DNA of 64,000 bases from Methylobacterium nodulans ORS 2060 (lineage in GTDB: Bacteria; Pseudomonadota; Alphaproteobacteria; Rhizobiales; Beijerinckiaceae). The DNA lies in NCBI RefSeq assembly GCF_000022085.1, contig NC_011894.1, positions 460,501 to 524,500 of the forward strand, in the 5' to 3' direction. A program made the position numbers and the translations under genes. The notes under the pieces are model-generated. The model was not told the DNA's origin. It saw only the letters and a list, made by a program, of their open reading frames with translations, and did no database searches. Shown piece by piece: positions 44,434-53,055 of the stretch (position 1 is the stretch's first letter; each line of letters starts with the position of its first letter).

Positions 44434-44880
44434 GTGACCTCCTCCCCCAGCCTCACCGCCGCCGAGGTGGTGCGCCTCCTCGACCTGAAGCCGCATCCGG
44501 AGGGCGGGCATTTTCGCGAGACTTTTCGCGATCCGCGGGAGATCGATGGCCGCGCGGCCTCGACGGCGATCTACTACCTGCTCGATGTCGGGGAGACCTC
44601 GGAGTGGCACCGGGTCGATGCGGCCGAGATCTGGCTCTGGCACGCGGGCGCGCCCCTCGTCCTGACCGTCAGCCCGAACGGCCACGACGCCGAGGCCCGG
44701 CATCTCGGCCCGGACCTCGCCCGCGGCCAGCGGCCCCAGATCGTCGTCCCGGCCGGCCATTGGCAGACGGCGACCAGCCTCGGCGCCTGGACGCTCGTGA
44801 GCTGCACGGTGGCGCCCGGCTTTCGCTTCGAGGGCTTCGAACTCGCACCGCCGAACTGGCGGCCGATGCCGCGGGGCTGA
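44434..44880 (+). CDS. Cupin-fold protein (DUF985)
   Basis: 148 aa. LLDLKPHPEGGHFRETFRD, IYYLLDVGETSEWHRVDAAEIWLWHAG, VVPAGHWQTA and VAPGFRFEGFEL match the DUF985 single-domain cupin family, with His in WHR and W-H-A as likely metal ligands. Function unknown; cytoplasmic. GTG at 44434 overlaps the stop of a short upstream open frame as GTGA. Confidence 0.9.
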   Translation: MTSSPSLTAAEVVRLLDLKPHPEGGHFRETFRDPREIDGRAASTAIYYLLDVGETSEWHRVDAAEIWLWHAGAPLVLTVSPNGHDAEARHLGPDLARGQRPQIVVPAGHWQTATSLGAWTLVSCTVAPGFRFEGFELAPPNWRPMPRG

Positions 44881-44883
44881 CGC

Positions 44884-45085
44884 CTAGAGCGCTCCCCGCC
44901 GAAGTGGATGCCGGTTCGGCGTAAGGGAGCGCGAAAAATCAAAGACTTGAGAGCCGTGCCCGTTTCAACCGAAACGGGCACGGCTCTAGAGCAGGATCCG
45001 TTCCACCGTGAACGGATCCTGCTCTCGGTTTTTGATTGTGCCGCATTGTCTGCGACGAACCGGCGTCCACTCCGTCGGAAAATGC
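44884..45085. repeat. Family B repeat with two back-to-back perfect hairpins
   Basis: After the GAGCGCTCCCCGCCGAAGTG module (44887-44906) come two abutting hairpins: AGAGCCGTGCCCGTTTC at 44950-44966 with its complement at 44971-44987, and AGAGCAGGATCCGTTC at 44988-45003 with its complement at 45010-45025. A decayed hairpin like that at 26010-26034 follows (45041-45066). It lies between convergent genes and may end transcription from both sides. Confidence 0.88.
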
Positions 45086-45086
45086 T

Positions 45087-45971
45087 CTACGCCACACGCT
45101 CGCGCTTCTCTGCGCCCGCCCGCGTCGCCACCAGGGCCCCCGCCACGATGAGCCCGCAGGCGAGGGCCAGCGAGAGCGTTGCGGGCGCGTAGCCGGCGGC
45201 CACCAGGATCAGGGTCGAGAGCACCGGTGCGGCGTAGGAGCCGACGCCGAGGAGCCGGATATCGCCGCGCTTCACGCCGATATCCCAGAGATAGAAGGCC
45301 GCACCGACCGGGCCGAGGCCGAGCGCCGCCACCGCCGCCCATTCGCTGACCGTCGCGGGCCAGATTGTGGTCTCGAAGGCGAGATGGCAGAGGAGGCTCA
45401 GGGCGGCGGTGGCGAGGCAGAAGCCCGCCACCGCGTCGGTCGGCACCGCGCCCACCCGCCGCGACAGCACCGAGTAGCCCGACCACAGGAAGGCGCAGGC
45501 GAGCGCCGCGAGGTAGCCCGGCAGGGCGGCGGCCTCGAAGCTGAGCGTGCCGCGGCCGAGGAAAAGCGTCACGACGCCGGAGAGCCCGAGAAGCGCGCCG
45601 ACGAGATGCGGCGCGCGCAGGCCCCCCTCCCCCGGCAGCAGGGCCGAGAACAGCACGATCAGGAGCGGCCACAGATAGCTGATGAGCCCGGCCTCCGCGG
45701 GCGGCGCAAGGCGCAGGGCCGCGAAGTAGAGGGCGTGGTAGCCGAACAGACCCGCGAGCCCCAGGGCCCAGACCGCAGGCTTCTGGCGCAGGGCCGCAAC
45801 CCCGGAGGGCCGCACGATCCAGCTCGCGCAGCCGAGGAGACCGCCGATCAGGAAGGTCATCGCGGCGAGCTGGAAAGGGGGCACGGCGCCGGAGGCCGCG
45901 GTGAAGAGCGCGAGGAGCGACCAGAGCAGGATCGCCCCGGATCCGGTCAGGGTGGCGGTGCGGACGGTCAT
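45087..45971 (-). CDS. EamA/DMT-family exporter (YddG-like)
   Basis: 294 aa with ten hydrophobic helices arranged as two EamA repeats: GAILLWSLLALFTAASGAVPPFQLAAMTFLIGGLLG and the second starting YLAALACAFLWSGYSVLSRRVG. The FLWSGYSVLSRR segment recalls aromatic amino-acid exporter YddG. Inner-membrane metabolite exporter; substrate inferred only loosely. Its ATG overlaps the divergent alkB start by two bases. Confidence 0.9.
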   Translation of the reverse strand: MTVRTATLTGSGAILLWSLLALFTAASGAVPPFQLAAMTFLIGGLLGCASWIVRPSGVAALRQKPAVWALGLAGLFGYHALYFAALRLAPPAEAGLISYLWPLLIVLFSALLPGEGGLRAPHLVGALLGLSGVVTLFLGRGTLSFEAAALPGYLAALACAFLWSGYSVLSRRVGAVPTDAVAGFCLATAALSLLCHLAFETTIWPATVSEWAAVAALGLGPVGAAFYLWDIGVKRGDIRLLGVGSYAAPVLSTLILVAAGYAPATLSLALACGLIVAGALVATRAGAEKRERVA

Positions 45972-46701
45972 GGCAGGGCCTTACCACAGGGAGCAGCGCC
46001 GGCTCATCCGGAATCGGGTAGAGGGGACGGATCCGCCCATCGGGAGACCGCCCCTGATCGAACTCGCTCCGGGCCTCGTCCAGCATCCGGGCTATCTCGG
46101 CCCCGCCGCGCAGGCCGCGCTCGCGGCCGAGCTCGCCCGCGTGATCGACGAGGCGCCCCCCTTCACGCCGACCATGCCGCGGACGGCCAAGCCCTTCTCG
46201 GTGCAGATGACCAATTGCGGCCCCCTCGGCTGGGTCTCCGACCGGGCCGGCTACCGCTATCAGCCGCATCATCCCGAGACCGGCCGCCCCTGGCCGCCGA
46301 TCCCGGCCGCACTCCTCGCCGCCTGGGACGACCTCGTCGGCTTCCCGCACCCGCCCGAGGCCTGCCTGGTCAATCTCTACGCACCCGGATCCCGCATGGG
46401 CCTGCACCAGGACCGGGACGAGGCCGAGTTCGCGGCCCCCGTCCTGTCCCTCTCGCTCGGGGCAACGGCAATCTTCCGCTACGGCGGCCTGCGCCGCGGC
46501 GATCCCACGCGCTCGATCCGCCTGCGCGGCGGCGACGCGCTGGTGATCGGCGGGGCCTCGCGCCTGATCTTTCACGGCATCGACCGGATCGTCGCGGAAC
46601 CCCCCGATCTCCTCGCCGCCCCGCTGCTCCCGCAGGCCGTGCCGCCGGGCGGTCGCCTCAACCTCACCCTGCGACGTGTGTCCGCTGCCCGCCCCGCTTG
46701 A
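45970..46701 (+). CDS. alkB: Alpha-ketoglutarate-dependent dioxygenase AlkB
   Basis: 243 aa. The Fe(II) site HxD is in GLHQDRDE, with the distal His in IFHGIDRI, and the 2-oxoglutarate-binding R-x-N-x-T-x-R is in RLNLTLRRV. NLYAPGSRMG precedes the HxD as in AlkB. It repairs alkylated bases by oxidative demethylation. ATG 45970 overlaps the divergent EamA start, and the conserved part begins ~30 residues in (IELAPGLVQHPGYL), so the true start may be a later non-ATG codon. Confidence 0.92.
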   Translation: MAGPYHREQRRLIRNRVEGTDPPIGRPPLIELAPGLVQHPGYLGPAAQAALAAELARVIDEAPPFTPTMPRTAKPFSVQMTNCGPLGWVSDRAGYRYQPHHPETGRPWPPIPAALLAAWDDLVGFPHPPEACLVNLYAPGSRMGLHQDRDEAEFAAPVLSLSLGATAIFRYGGLRRGDPTRSIRLRGGDALVIGGASRLIFHGIDRIVAEPPDLLAAPLLPQAVPPGGRLNLTLRRVSAARPA

Positions 46702-46778
46702 CAGCGGCCGGCGAGGGGCCGACCCATCGCCGGCATGATCCGGCCGGACCCGGTGCCGGCCGCAGGAGATCGCGATCC

Positions 46779-47723
46779 ATGTCCTTGCGCGTCCTCGCCG
46801 CCCTGCTCGCGAGCCTCGTCCTGTCGGGCGCGGCCCTCGCCGCCGAGCCGGTCTATCCGCCCGGCTCCCGCTTCGGCTTCGAGCCGATCCAGGACATGCA
46901 GATCTCCCGCCGCTTCACCGGGTTCGAGCGGCCGGGCGGCGGCGCGACGGTCTCGGTCGTGGAGCTGCCGCCGCAGGATTATGCCGCGCTCACCGCGAGC
47001 TTCACCGCCGAGAGCCTGAAGGCGCAGGGGCTCACGGTGAAGAACCGGGAGGAGCTGACCCTCGGCGACAACCGGAAGGGCATCCTGTTCACCGGCGAGC
47101 AGCCGATCGAGCAGCCGGGCGCGCCGACAATCGCCAAATGGGTGCTGCTCATCGCCGACCCGACCGTGACCGGCCTCGTCATCGGCCAGACGCTGCCGGG
47201 GGCCGAGACCGACGAGGCGATGCGCAAGATGCTCACCAGCGTGCGGGTGCGTGCGGCGCTGACCCTCGACCAGCAGGTCGCCGCCCTGCCCTTCCGGGTC
47301 ACCGAGACGGCGGGCTTCCGCCCGGTCCGGGTGCTCGCCGGCAACTCGGTGCTCTACACCGCCGGGCCGAAGGACCAGATGATGAATCTCGACCAGCCGA
47401 TCCTGGTTCTGGCCGAGGCGGTGCAGCCGCCGCTGCCGGCCGAGCAGCGGGACGCCTTCGCCAAGGCGGCCCTCTACTCCAACCAGACCATGAAGGACTT
47501 CGCCATCGAGCGCTCGCAGATCTTCCGGCAGGGCGGCGCGGACTGGCACGAACTGGTGGCGCGGGCCACCGATATCCCCTCCGGCATGCCGGTGGTGGTG
47601 TCCCAGACCATCCGCTTCAAGCCGGACGGCTATTTCCGTGCGGTCGGCGTCGTAAAGGCGCAGGACCGCGACTCGGTGCTGCCCCGCTTCCGGCAGGTTG
47701 TCGACGCCGTTCAGTTTCCCTGA
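46779..47723 (+). CDS. Exported protein of unknown function
   Basis: 314 aa. Signal peptide RVLAALLASLVLSGAALAA with an AxA cleavage site. The mature part appears to hold two similar alpha/beta modules: one near SRRFTGFERPGGGATVSVVEL and one near TETAGFRPVRVLAGNSVLYTAG, each followed by a conserved F-x-x-S-L/Y-x-x-Q-like helix. Probably a periplasmic protein; I do not recognise the family. AGGAG precedes the ATG by 10 bases. Ends 13 bp inside the convergent dehydratase gene. Confidence 0.8.
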   Translation: MSLRVLAALLASLVLSGAALAAEPVYPPGSRFGFEPIQDMQISRRFTGFERPGGGATVSVVELPPQDYAALTASFTAESLKAQGLTVKNREELTLGDNRKGILFTGEQPIEQPGAPTIAKWVLLIADPTVTGLVIGQTLPGAETDEAMRKMLTSVRVRAALTLDQQVAALPFRVTETAGFRPVRVLAGNSVLYTAGPKDQMMNLDQPILVLAEAVQPPLPAEQRDAFAKAALYSNQTMKDFAIERSQIFRQGGADWHELVARATDIPSGMPVVVSQTIRFKPDGYFRAVGVVKAQDRDSVLPRFRQVVDAVQFP

Positions 47724-49426
47724 GCAGCCCCGCCCGGCCGCATGAAATCGAAGTCGCAGCCCTCGTCCGCCTGCGTGACCGTGTCGTGGAACAGGCGGGC
47801 ATAGCCCCGCTCGGCCCAGGCGGGCCGCGGCGGCGCCGGCAGCGCCGCCGCGCGCCGGGCGAGTTCCGCCTCGTCCACCAGGAGGTCGATGCGCCGCCCG
47901 GCCACGTCGAGGCGGATCCTGTCGCCGGTCCGCACCAGGGCGAGCGGGCCGCCCACCGCGGATTCCGGGGTGACGTGCAGCACGATCGTGCCGAAGGCCG
48001 TGCCGCTCATCCGCGCATCCGAGATGCGCACCATGTCCTTCACGCCCTGGCGAGCGAGCTTCTTGGGGATCGGCAGGTAGCCCGCCTCCGGCATGCCGGG
48101 CGCCCCCTTGGGACCGGCATTGCACAGCACCAGCACGTCGTCGGGCGAGACGTCGAGATCCGGGTCGTCGATCCGCGCGGCCATCTCGGGGATCGATTCG
48201 AACACCAGCGCCCGCCCCGTGTGCTGGAGGAGGCGCTCGCTCGCCGCCGCGTGCTTGATGAGCGCGCCCCGGGGCGCGAGGTTGCCGCGCAGCACGGCGA
48301 GCCCGCCCGTCGGCTTGATCGGATCGGCAGGGCTGCGGATGACGGTCTGGCCCGGCACAATCTCGGCCGCCGCCACGACGTCGCGCAGTTTTTCTCCCGC
48401 CACGGTCGGCACGTCGAGGTCGATGAGGTCGCCGAGTTCCGCAAGCAGGCGGGGCACCCCGCCCGCATGGTGGAAATGCTCCATGTAGTGGTCGCCCGAG
48501 GGTTTGAGGTCGACCAGCACCGGCACCGCGCGGCCGATCGCGTCGAAGGCGTCGAGGTCGATCTCGGCGCGGACGCGCCTGGCTATGGCCGTGAGGTGGA
48601 TGAGCCCGTTCGTCGAGCCGCCGATCGCCTGGAGCACGGTCTGCGCGTTGCGGAAGGCGGCCGGCGTCAGGATGGCGCTCGGACGCGGCCCCCCGGCGAC
48701 CGCCATCTCGGCCGCACGCCGCCCGCTCGCCTCGGCGAGGCGCACGCGCTCCGCATGAGGGGCGGGAATCGTCGCCGAGAGCGGCAGCGACAGACCCATC
48801 GCCTCGGTGAGGCAGGCCATGGTGGAGGCCGTGCCCATCACCATGCAGGTGCCGACGGAGGGCGCGAGGCGCCCGTTCACCATCTCGATCTCCTGCTCGT
48901 CGATCGCGCCGGCCCGATGGGCGGCCCAGAGGCGGCGGCAATCCGTGCAGGCGCCGAGCACTTCGCCCTTGTGGTGCCCCACCACCATGGGCCCGACCGG
49001 GATCACCACGGTCGGCAGGTCGACGCTCGCCGCGGCCATGATCTGGGCCGGCAGGGTCTTGTCGCAGCCGCCGATGACGATGACAGCGTCCATCGGCTGG
49101 GCCCGGATCATCTCCTCCGTGTCCATCGCCATCAGGTTGCGCAGGAACATGGAGGTCGGATGGGCGAAGCTCTCGTGGATCGAGATGGTCGGGAACACCA
49201 TCGGCATGGCGCCAGCCAGCATCACGCCGCGCTTGGCCGCCTCGACCAGCGCCGGACCATTGCCGTGGCAGGGATTGTAGTCGCTATAGGTGTTGGTGAT
49301 GCCGACGATCGGCCGGTTCAGCGCGTCGTCGGAATAGCCCATGGCCTTGATGAAGGCCTTGCGGAGGAAGAGCGAGAAACCGGCATCGCCGTAGCTCGTG
49401 AGCCCCTTGCGCAACCCCTTGCTCAT
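47711..49426 (-). CDS. IlvD/Edd-family dehydratase (dihydroxy-acid or sugar-acid dehydratase)
   Basis: 571 aa. Fe-S ligand candidates lie in SDYNPCHGN, GGCDKTLPAQ and GTCMVMGTASTMA; the C-terminal SDARMSGTAFGTIVLHVTPESA segment is diagnostic of the family. The PCHGN form and overall length (571 aa, shorter than E. coli IlvD) lean towards the sugar-acid dehydratase branch such as arabonate/xylonate dehydratase, but DHAD activity is not excluded. Stand-alone gene, convergent with the exported protein. Confidence 0.9.
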   Translation of the reverse strand: MSKGLRKGLTSYGDAGFSLFLRKAFIKAMGYSDDALNRPIVGITNTYSDYNPCHGNGPALVEAAKRGVMLAGAMPMVFPTISIHESFAHPTSMFLRNLMAMDTEEMIRAQPMDAVIVIGGCDKTLPAQIMAAASVDLPTVVIPVGPMVVGHHKGEVLGACTDCRRLWAAHRAGAIDEQEIEMVNGRLAPSVGTCMVMGTASTMACLTEAMGLSLPLSATIPAPHAERVRLAEASGRRAAEMAVAGGPRPSAILTPAAFRNAQTVLQAIGGSTNGLIHLTAIARRVRAEIDLDAFDAIGRAVPVLVDLKPSGDHYMEHFHHAGGVPRLLAELGDLIDLDVPTVAGEKLRDVVAAAEIVPGQTVIRSPADPIKPTGGLAVLRGNLAPRGALIKHAAASERLLQHTGRALVFESIPEMAARIDDPDLDVSPDDVLVLCNAGPKGAPGMPEAGYLPIPKKLARQGVKDMVRISDARMSGTAFGTIVLHVTPESAVGGPLALVRTGDRIRLDVAGRRIDLLVDEAELARRAAALPAPPRPAWAERGYARLFHDTVTQADEGCDFDFMRPGGAAQGN

Positions 49427-49680
49427 CGTGCTCCTCCCCGCAGCCGGCGTTTCGACCGCTTCTAATCCTCATTGCCGGGCCTGTCCCGGGGCTCCGGGGA
49501 AATCCGGCACGTTCCCGGTGAATCCGCTTCGTCTGAACGGAACCGGCCGGGTTCTATCAGCCGCCGTTCATGCAGCGGCCCTATAGTCCAGCTTCATCGA
49601 TCACCGACAGACGCTGCCCTCGCGCACCGCCCCCCGGCGCGGTGCGCGCGGTGTCGTGCGCTCCGGAGCGGCCTTTCGCC

Positions 49681-49911
49681 ATGCTCGCGCTTGCTCCCGC
49701 CCTTGAGACGACGGCGCGTCCCGACTCGCCGCGGGTGCTCGTCGAGAGTCTGATCCCGGTCCTCGATGGGATGTTCGGGCTCGACCGCAGCGGCGTCTTT
49801 CCGGAGGAGATCGCGAGCCTGCTCGCGCAGCTCGATCCCGGCGACTGGGAGACCGGCCGCGGCACGGACGTGAAGGCGGGCACGGCAGAGTTCCTGGCCG
49901 TCGAGGACTGA
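49681..49911 (+). CDS. Small hypothetical protein
   Basis: 76 aa, no signal or membrane segment. The central part (PRVLVESLIPVLDGMFGLDRSGVFPEEIASLLAQLDPGDWE) looks like two helices; I do not recognise a family. ATG 49681 is preferred over an upstream ATG because the extra N-terminal codons are Arg/Pro/Ala rich and non-conserved in appearance. Confidence 0.5.
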   Translation: MLALAPALETTARPDSPRVLVESLIPVLDGMFGLDRSGVFPEEIASLLAQLDPGDWETGRGTDVKAGTAEFLAVED

Positions 49912-50048
49912 GCGTTCACCGGACGAGCGCCCCGCGGAAGCAGCCCGACGCCGGCAGATGAGCGGCCCTCTCGTCCCGGACGACGCGCGTGGAAGCTGCC
50001 AGGCTCCTAAATGAAACTGACCTGCGTGTGCGTGGCAGCCGCTACGGC

Positions 50049-50174
50049 CCTCATGCTGAGGTGCGAGCGTCTAGCGAGCCTCGAAGCACGCCTGACCGCT
50101 CATCCCGTCTCCCAGAGTCTCGGATCACCGCTCAGGGGTGCTTCGAGGCTCCTTCGGAGCACCTCAGCATGAGG
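50049..50174. repeat. Family A palindromic element (gene-free 49912-50629)
   Basis: CCTCATGCTGAGGTGC (50049-50064) and GCACCTCAGCATGAGG (50159-50174) bracket the CCTCGAAGCACG / GTGCTTCGAGG inner pair. The right flank (50213-50258, GGTTTCATCCCTCAGGGTCG, CCGGTGGCGAACTCA) is the inverted form of the flank at 36968-37020, so this copy sits in reverse. The rest of the 718-bp gap has an AT-rich stretch with a palindrome at 50313 and no supported gene. Confidence 0.9.
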
Positions 50175-50312
50175 ACCAGTGGGGGTGCCATGGCAGGGAG
50201 TGCTCATAGCCGGTTTCATCCCTCAGGGTCGTTGCAGCCGGTGGCGAACTCATACTGAGAGCGTGTGAGTCTTTTGGATTTTTGGCCTTCTGACGTCCGC
50301 TAAGTGATTGAT

Positions 50313-50330
50313 TTTACTGAGTTTAGTAAA
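50313..50330 (+). promoter_or_regulatory. AT-rich 18-bp palindrome
   Basis: TTTACT-GAGTTT-AGTAAA: perfect 6-bp arms in a ~60-bp stretch that is much richer in A+T than the surroundings. It lies ~300 bp before the secreted-protein gene at 50630. A regulator binding site is plausible but unassigned. Confidence 0.35.
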
Positions 50331-50629
50331 GTCCAAAACCGAAAGATCCACAGCCTCTGAGATGCGGGCGATCCGGCTCGCCGCCGGGCTCGCGACCTAT
50401 TTCGGCGACTTTCGGCAACGGCCGCACCCAGAGCCGGGTCGGCCGCGAGACGGCTCGCGAGGCCATGTCCTGACCCCGGGGCGGGGCCGATCAACAAGGT
50501 TTCCCGAGATCACCGGAGAGGATGTCCGCCCAGCGTGCGCCGTCACACCGCCTCGTACCAACCGCAGGGCGAGACAAAAGCGGCTTCTTCAGCGAAGCTG
50601 TCCTTCTCCCACGTTGGAGGAACATCCGC

Positions 50630-51313
50630 ATGAAGTCCTCTTCGATCCTCGCAGCGGTCACGCTGCTGCTCGCGGCGCCGCCGGCCTTCTCCCAGGGCAC
50701 GGCGGAGCAGCGGGCCGCCTGCACGCCGGATGTCTGGCGTCTGTGTGCCTCGGCGATCCCCAATGTCGGCGCGATCACGTCGTGCCTGCGGCGGGAATCC
50801 GCCAATCTCAGCCCGGCCTGCCGCACGGTGATGAACGAGGTCCAGGGGCCCGCCCAGCGGGTGGAATCCGCCCAGCGGGTGGCGCCCGCCCGGCCGGAGG
50901 CGCCCCAGCGGATGGCGACGCGGCGTCAGGAGCCCCCGCGGATTGCCGTGCATCCCGCGCCCGTCCGGCGGACCCTGGCGGCTCGTCCGGCGCCACGGAT
51001 GATGACGCCCCGTCAGGCGCCGGTGCGCTTGACGATGCGGCGCCACTATGCCCGCACCGCGATGGTGCGCCACCCGGCCGTCCATGCAGCCACGCCGCGG
51101 CGGCACTATGCCGTGCGGTCCCCGCGGCGCGACTATGCGGGCATCCCGGCGGGCTTCGCCAGATTCGGCGGCAGCCGTTCCGCCATGCGGGAGGCCAATT
51201 ACTGGATGCGCCAGATCAGCGGCATGATGGGTGGGATGGGAGGCATGGGCGGGATGTCCCTCGACTCCATCCGCGACATGCGCGTCGGCGACCTCATGAA
51301 CATGATGGAGTGA
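50630..51313 (+). CDS. Secreted Cys-motif / Met-Gly-rich protein of unknown function
   Basis: 227 aa. Signal peptide SILAAVTLLLAAPPAFS, then a four-Cys segment (CTPDVWRLCASAIPNVGAITSCLRRE..PAC) reminiscent of the short Cys-rich domain in rhizobial exported proteins. The middle is Arg/Pro/His rich and basic, and the C-terminus carries ISGMMGGMGGMGGMSLDS. No enzymatic motif. The ATG at 50630 has GGAGGAAC just upstream. Localisation periplasmic or extracellular; function unknown. Confidence 0.75.
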   Translation: MKSSSILAAVTLLLAAPPAFSQGTAEQRAACTPDVWRLCASAIPNVGAITSCLRRESANLSPACRTVMNEVQGPAQRVESAQRVAPARPEAPQRMATRRQEPPRIAVHPAPVRRTLAARPAPRMMTPRQAPVRLTMRRHYARTAMVRHPAVHAATPRRHYAVRSPRRDYAGIPAGFARFGGSRSAMREANYWMRQISGMMGGMGGMGGMSLDSIRDMRVGDLMNMME

Positions 51314-51531
51314 GCGCGAGGCCGCTCCGCTGCGAACCGGCCCGTGCGTCCCGGAACGACAAGAGACGGCAGCAACCCTTGAGCGGGCCGTCGTGGCGCG
51401 AGGCCGCGACAGCCCGCGCAGGCCATGCCCCCGACCGTCGCGCGGGAAGCGTCACACAAGTGTCATCCCCCGCGGATCAGGGTCTGCGCAAGGATCCGCC
51501 CAGGCGGGTCCGGCGGAGCGGGGAAACGGCG

Positions 51532-51741
51532 ATGGCGCGTTCAGCGGCCGGTGGCGTGGGGAGGCTGGACGGCCCGCCGGGAGCGCCGCAGCCGCGCCAA
51601 GGACGGCCGAACCGCGACGGCAGACCGTCCGGCCACCCGCTCGCGACCCTGCGCAATCGCGCCGTGGCGCGGCTCCTCACCCTGCCGGTTGCGACGGCGC
51701 TCTCGGGCGCGCTCTGCGCGATCCTCGTCCGGGTGGCCTGA
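51532..51741 (+). CDS. Possible small membrane protein upstream of the CorA-like gene
   Basis: 69 aa. A basic N-terminal half is followed by HPLATLRNRAVARLLTLPVATALSGALCAILVRVA, one hydrophobic segment. The stop lies 2 bp before the GTG of the metal-transporter gene, so coupling is possible. GGAGCGGGG lies upstream of the ATG. No family recognised; the low-complexity N-terminus makes it uncertain. Confidence 0.35.
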   Translation: MARSAAGGVGRLDGPPGAPQPRQGRPNRDGRPSGHPLATLRNRAVARLLTLPVATALSGALCAILVRVA

Positions 51742-51743
51742 CC

Positions 51744-52781
51744 GTGGCGACGCCCACCGCCACGCCGCGGCTCCTCTGCGACGAGCCGGCCCTGCCGGGC
51801 CTGCTCTTCGCCATGGTCTTCGACGAGACGGGCAGGGGCCGCCTCGTCCGGCACGACGAGGAGGTGCCGGCGCCCGGCAGCTTCGGCGAGGGCTTCCTGT
51901 GGCTGCACCTCAACCTTGCGGATGCCCGCATCGAGGGCCTGATCGCGGAGGGGCGGCTCGGGCCGCCGCGGCTCGCTTCCTCGGCCTTCGCGCGCGACGA
52001 GCACCAGCGCATCGCCGTCGAGGGCGGCTTCGTCGGCGGTGTCGTGGCCGACCTCGCCCGGGAGGAGGCGGCGACGAAGCCGAACCCGGCGGGCCGCCTG
52101 CACTTCGTGATGGGGCCGCGCTTCCTCGTGAGCGGGCGCCGCCATCCCGTGGTCGGGCCGGACCGCACGCGTCAGGCCGCCGCGGAGGGCGAGACCATCA
52201 CGGCGCCGGTGCGCCTGCTCGAATCCCTCGTCGGCCACGTGGTCGGCGCCATGGCGGCGACAGGCGCGGCGCTCTCGGACGAGCTCGACGCCATCGAGGA
52301 TCATATCCTGGACGAGGCCGTGCGCGACGAGCGGCGTCGCCTCGGCCCGATCCGCCGCGACGCGGTGCGGCTGCACCGGCAGCTCCTGGGGCTGCGCGCC
52401 GCCTTTCACCGCTTCGAGGAAGAGGGGGAAGCCGAAGGGCTCCCCGACCGTGAGGTCGCCACGGCGGCCCGCATCGCCCAGCGCCTCGATTCGCTCGACC
52501 GCGACATGCTGGCGATGGCAGAGCGCAGCCGCCTCCTCCAGGAGGAGTTCGCGGCGCGGCTCGCCGAGCAGTCCAACCGCCAGCTCTTCACCCTCTCGGT
52601 TCTCACCGCGCTGTTCCTGCCGCCGACCCTCGTCACGGGCGTCTTCGGCATGAACACCAAGGGCCTGTTCCTGTCGGACTTCGAGGAGGGCTCGACCATT
52701 GCCCTCGCCCTCGCGGTCGCCTCGGCGCTCGCGGTCTATCTCGTGATTCGCAGCCTCGGGCTGCGCACGCCGCGCCGCTGA
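51744..52781 (+). CDS. CorA/ZntB-family divalent cation transporter
   Basis: 345 aa. A large cytoplasmic N-terminal domain (GFLWLHLNLADARIEGLI) and long helix (LSDELDAIEDHILDEA) end in two C-terminal membrane helices, with the pore signature GMN in VFGMNTKGLFLSDFEEGS. The post-GMN sequence is nearer ZntB than classical CorA (which has GMNF/Y-E), so zinc transport is the more likely role. GTG start at 51744 follows the small ORF by 2 bp. Confidence 0.9.
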   Translation: MATPTATPRLLCDEPALPGLLFAMVFDETGRGRLVRHDEEVPAPGSFGEGFLWLHLNLADARIEGLIAEGRLGPPRLASSAFARDEHQRIAVEGGFVGGVVADLAREEAATKPNPAGRLHFVMGPRFLVSGRRHPVVGPDRTRQAAAEGETITAPVRLLESLVGHVVGAMAATGAALSDELDAIEDHILDEAVRDERRRLGPIRRDAVRLHRQLLGLRAAFHRFEEEGEAEGLPDREVATAARIAQRLDSLDRDMLAMAERSRLLQEEFAARLAEQSNRQLFTLSVLTALFLPPTLVTGVFGMNTKGLFLSDFEEGSTIALALAVASALAVYLVIRSLGLRTPRR

Positions 52782-53055
52782 ACCGCCCGGGGCCGCGGCG
52801 CAGGGCGGCGCGGCTCGTCACGACGAGCGATCGACCGCAGACCCCGGCGCTCGCCTCGTTCAAGCCCGTCGCGGGCGGGCAGCCCCCGTGGCAGCGCCTC
52901 GCCCGTCGGGCGAATCTGCCCGCGCCGCGAGTGTGGCCCCACTGCCGCAACTCGGGGAAAATGGCGGAATGCCGGATGGCTGCCGAGACGAAGCAGGAGC
53001 GCAGCAGCTAGGCTTCAGCGCGTTCCCGGAAGGAACGTCTCGGGTCTCAACCATC

